NCBI GenBank assembly: GCA_035399665.1
Contig: DAOPJM010000057.1
Span: 1-8,765, forward strand
DNA from: DAOPJM01 sp035399665
Lineage (GTDB): Bacteria; Bacillota; Clostridia; Christensenellales; CAG-138
Length of the DNA stretch: 8,765 nucleotides
Direction: 5' to 3'
This document shows positions 6,423-8,765 of the stretch, piece by piece; position 1 is the first letter of the stretch, and each line of letters begins with the position of its first letter. The notes beneath the pieces were generated by a model. That model ran no database searches and was not told the DNA's origin. It was given only the letters and a program-made list of their open reading frames with translations. The translations under genes were made by a program, and so were the position numbers.

Positions 6423-7534
6423 AACAGCTTCCTTTCCAGCATAGAGTGTGCGAAGTCCAAGTATCTGTCCTCGGCGATAGCTTTTCTTACTTCCTCCATG
6501 AGCCTGACCGAAAAGCGTATATTATGCATGGTGATAAGCTGAGCGGACAGTATCTCCTCCGCTTTGATCAGGTGTCTGATGTAAGCCTTGGTGAAGTTAC
6601 GGCAGGCATAGCAGTCGCAGCCCTCCTCGATGGGCGTAAAGTCATGGCTGTAAGTGTTGTTTCTAAGCATTTTGCGTCCCTCACCCGTGAGCGCTAAGCC
6701 ATTCCTTGCAGCTCTGGTCTGAAGCACACAGTCGAACATATCGATACCGCGAAGCACGCCCTCTAACAGGCAGTCGGGACTTCCTACGCCCATGAGATAG
6801 CGGGGTTTGTTTTCAGGCATATAGGGCATGAGAGTCTCAAGCATCTCATACATGACAGGCTTGGGTTCTCCGACGGAAAGCCCGCCGATACCATAGCCGA
6901 TGAAATTCATATCGGAAAGAGTTTTTGCGCTTTCAATTCTGAGGTCCTTGAACATGCCGCCTTGAACAATGCCAAACAGCGCCTGATCCTCGCGTGTATG
7001 CGCAGTCTGACAACGTGCCGCCCAGCGATGTGTACGCAGCATAGCTTCTGAAGCATACTTATGGTCGGCGGTATGCGGAGCGCATTCATCGAAGCACATG
7101 GCAATGTCAGCGCCCAGAGCCTGTTCCACTTCCATAACCGATTCGGGAGTGAACATATGCCGACTTCCGTCGATGTGCGAGCGAAACATAACGCCATCCT
7201 CGCGAATGTCGTTTATCTTGGCAAGCGAAAAGACTTGAAAGCCGCCGCTGTCGGTTAGAATGGGCTTGTTCCAATTCATAAACTTGTGAAGCCCACCCGC
7301 TTCCTCGACCAGCTTATGACCTGGGCGAAGGTAGAGATGATAGGTGTTTGAAAGAATTATTGAGGCTCCGGTCTCCTCAACATCACGAGGCGTCATGGCC
7401 TTGACAGCGGCCTGTGTTCCAACGGGCATATAGCAGGGCGTGTCGATTACACCGTGAGGGGTGTGCAAGCGGCCGAGCCTTGCGCCCGACTGACGGCAGG
7501 TATGGATAAGCTCAAAACTAAAGTTATCGTTCAT
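6419..7534 (-). CDS. tgt: tRNA-guanine transglycosylase (queuosine pathway)
   Basis: Exchanges guanine 34 for preQ1 in tRNA-Asp, -Asn, -His and -Tyr (GUN anticodons). It is a full-length TIM-barrel enzyme of 371 residues. Visible family features are the SNTYHLYLRPG block (62-72), D95 in LTDSGGFQVFSL (general acid/base), FGIVQGG (187-193), GYGIGGLSVGE (213-223) and the nucleophile D268 in MFDCVLQTRAARNG. The zinc site is C306, C308, C311 and H337. Q272 stands where Pro is common (VLPTR), near the active site. The ATG lies one base after the queA stop. No Shine-Dalgarno sequence is visible in the preceding 25 bases, which suggests reinitiation by ribosomes finishing queA. Confidence 0.96.
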   Translation of the reverse strand: MNDNFSFELIHTCRQSGARLGRLHTPHGVIDTPCYMPVGTQAAVKAMTPRDVEETGASIILSNTYHLYLRPGHKLVEEAGGLHKFMNWNKPILTDSGGFQVFSLAKINDIREDGVMFRSHIDGSRHMFTPESVMEVEQALGADIAMCFDECAPHTADHKYASEAMLRTHRWAARCQTAHTREDQALFGIVQGGMFKDLRIESAKTLSDMNFIGYGIGGLSVGEPKPVMYEMLETLMPYMPENKPRYLMGVGSPDCLLEGVLRGIDMFDCVLQTRAARNGLALTGEGRKMLRNNTYSHDFTPIEEGCDCYACRNFTKAYIRHLIKAEEILSAQLITMHNIRFSVRLMEEVRKAIAEDRYLDFAHSMLERKLF

Positions 7535-7535
7535 A

Positions 7536-8561
7536 TTATTTAATCAGCATCGCGTCGCCGAAGGAGAAAAAGCGATAGCGTTCATCCACGGCGTGCTTAT
7601 AGACGGATAGTATTTCTTCACGGCTGCAAAGCGCGGATACGAGCATGAGCAGCGTGGACTCCGGCAGGTGGAAGTTGGTAATCAGAGCGTCAACAGCCTT
7701 GAAACGATAGGGGGGAGTGATGAATATTCCCGTCATACCGCTTCCGGGGCAAACAACGCCGTTGTCATCAGCAACGGATTCAAGTGTTCTTGCGGATGTC
7801 GTGCCAACACAAATGATGCGTCCGCCGCGTTCCCTTGCGCGATTTATGCGCTTGGCGGCGTCGTCACTGACTTCATAGTATTCGGTGTGCATATGATGAT
7901 CTTCAACGTTCGCTTCAGACACCGGACGGAAGGTTCCAAGGCCCACATGCAGAAGGATGTCAACAATATCAACGCCCTTATCGCGTATGGAAGACAGCAA
8001 TTCGGGAGTGAAGTGCAGCCCCGCCGTAGGCGCGGCGGCCGAACCGTTCTGCCTTGCGTAGACGGTCTGATAGCGTTCTTTATCGTCAAGCCGCTCGGTA
8101 ATGTAGGGAGGGAGGGGAGTTTGACCTACTTTATCCAAGACCTCCTCGAAGATACCCGAATAGGAAAGACGAACGAGTTTGCCGCCCTCCATATCAAGAT
8201 TATTTAGAATCTCGGCCGACAGATCTTCACCTATATGATAGATTGTGCCGACCTTGGCGCGCTTGGCGGAACGGCAGAGACATTCCCAGTCATCGCCCTG
8301 TGTTCTGCGAAGGAGAAGGAATTCCATAGTCCCACCGGTATCGGGACGAGTTCCGAAAAGCCTCGCGGGGATAACACGGGTCGTGTTGCGCACAAGAACG
8401 TCATCGGGAGTAAGATAGTCGATAATATCGGAAAAAACCCTGTCCGAAACGGACTTGGTTTGCCGATCATAGACGAGCAGACGCGATGCGCTGCGGCAGG
8501 GCGTCGGAGTTTGAGCAATAAGCTCGTGGGGCAGGTCGTAGTAAAAGTCGCTTGTCTTCAC
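7536..8561 (-). CDS. queA: S-adenosylmethionine:tRNA ribosyltransferase-isomerase (GTG start)
   Basis: Transfers and rearranges the ribosyl part of S-adenosylmethionine onto preQ1 at tRNA position 34, making epoxyqueuosine; it acts directly after Tgt. At 341 residues it is full length. Conserved blocks in order are SDFYYDLPHELIAQTP (4-19), RNTTRVIPARL (58-68), GQTPLPPYI (146-154), NGSAAAPTAGLHFT (172-185), HVGLGTFRPV (205-214), VGTTSARTLES (252-262) and TNFHLPEST (295-303). The start is GTG at 8561-8559 with GAGG five bases upstream; no in-frame ATG fits the family N-terminus (KTSDF follows the start directly). It is the first gene of the six-gene operon, about 20 bases after the predicted transcription start. 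Confidence 0.96.
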   Translation of the reverse strand: MKTSDFYYDLPHELIAQTPTPCRSASRLLVYDRQTKSVSDRVFSDIIDYLTPDDVLVRNTTRVIPARLFGTRPDTGGTMEFLLLRRTQGDDWECLCRSAKRAKVGTIYHIGEDLSAEILNNLDMEGGKLVRLSYSGIFEEVLDKVGQTPLPPYITERLDDKERYQTVYARQNGSAAAPTAGLHFTPELLSSIRDKGVDIVDILLHVGLGTFRPVSEANVEDHHMHTEYYEVSDDAAKRINRARERGGRIICVGTTSARTLESVADDNGVVCPGSGMTGIFITPPYRFKAVDALITNFHLPESTLLMLVSALCSREEILSVYKHAVDERYRFFSFGDAMLIK

Positions 8562-8588
8562 AAAAACCTCGATGAATAGAATGGCAAC

Positions 8589-8617
8589 AGTATATAGCCT
8601 TAGAAAGAAAAAATCAA
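8589..8617 (-). promoter_or_regulatory. Predicted sigma-A promoter of the queA-tgt-tsaEB-rimI operon
   Basis: Read leftward, TTGATT (8617-8612) and TATACT (8594-8589) are 17 bases apart. Transcription would begin near 8582, leaving a leader of about 20 bases. That is too short for a preQ1 riboswitch, and none is visible. Confidence 0.6.
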
Positions 8618-8635
8618 GATTGGCAAATAAAAGTC

Positions 8636-8664
8636 TTGCAATTAGTGCGGACGTATGTTAAAAT
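8636..8664 (+). promoter_or_regulatory. Predicted sigma-A promoter of tRNA-Leu
   Basis: TTGCAA (8636-8641) and TAAAAT (8659-8664) are spaced by 17 bases, and TGT just before the -10 gives an extended -10 element. The start site is expected near 8671, 8 bases before the mature tRNA. Its -35 lies 18 bases from the -35 of the opposite operon promoter. Confidence 0.7.
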
Positions 8665-8678
8665 ACCGCACGGAACAA

Positions 8679-8765
8679 GCCGAAGTGATGGAATTGGCAG
8701 ACGTGACGGACTCAAAATCCGTTGGTAGCGATACCGTGTGGGTTCGAGTCCCACCTTCGGCACCA
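8679..8765 (+). tRNA. tRNA-Leu (anticodon CAA)
   Basis: A complete class II tRNA of 87 bases. The acceptor stem is GCCGAAG (8679-8685) with CTTCGGC (8755-8761). The anticodon stem ACGGA/TCCGT encloses the loop CTCAAAA with anticodon CAA at 8713-8715, which reads UUG. The long variable arm contains GGTA/TACC (8724-8727, 8732-8735). The T arm is GTGGG-TTCGAGT-CCCAC (8738-8754). CCA is encoded at 8763-8765, the window's last bases. Further tRNA genes could follow outside the window. Confidence 0.97.

Noticed and set aside
7668..8207. A 179-codon open frame on the + strand opposite queA
   Set aside because: It lies fully antisense to a gene with every QueA motif intact; the translation shows no recognisable domain and no ribosome binding site context.
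8562..8588. Possible preQ1 riboswitch before queA
   Set aside because: The predicted leader is about 20 bases, and no preQ1 aptamer-like hairpin with an A-rich tail is visible; the region further upstream belongs to the divergent tRNA promoter.
8679..8765. tRNA-Leu as an integration site for a mobile element
   Set aside because: No integrase gene and no second copy of the tRNA 3' end is visible; the window stops at the CCA, so the downstream side cannot be judged.

Overview
The window reads as a chromosomal segment of a Gram-positive anaerobe of the class Clostridia (Firmicutes/Bacillota). The clues are a surface lipoprotein of the Cthe_2159 beta-helix family, a SEC-C tailed protein of a type I associate with clostridia, the tsaE-tsaB-rimI gene order, and mid-range base composition. 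I cannot place it below class; a gut lineage is plausible but is inference.

Left part (1-4200, + strand): an OmpR-type response regulator and its membrane histidine kinase overlap by 8 bases and form one transcript that ends at a strong intrinsic terminator (2149-2197). A 623-residue secreted lipoprotein follows under its own promoter (2212-2240). It has an Asp/Gly-rich parallel beta-helix and a Gly-rich tail. The three genes look like a sensing and response cassette for the cell surface, with the lipoprotein as the likely output, but regulation of the lipoprotein by this pair is inferred from position only.

Middle (4193-4381): a convergent intergenic region carrying one 18-bp perfect hairpin that can terminate transcription from both sides.

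Right part (4382-8561, - strand): a compact operon, in transcription order queA, tgt, tsaE, tsaB, rimI and a SEC-C protein gene. QueA and Tgt act in queuosine formation at tRNA position 34. TsaE and TsaB act in t6A formation at position 37. RimI is an N-terminal acetyltransferase often found beside the Tsa genes. The first five genes are joined by a 1-base gap and three 4-base overlaps; two use non-ATG starts (GTG for queA, TTG for tsaE), and tgt has no visible Shine-Dalgarno site. tsaD and tsaC are not in the window.

Far right (8562-8765): a divergent promoter region drives the modification operon leftward and a complete tRNA-Leu(CAA) gene rightward; the tRNA ends exactly at the window edge with an encoded CCA.

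Most of the window is recognisable housekeeping and signalling content. I did not find a convincing new defence, mobile or RNA system. The least explained parts are the sensor/beta-helix cassette, the SEC-C protein at the end of the tRNA-modification operon, and a few unusual residues in the kinase, RimI and Tgt.
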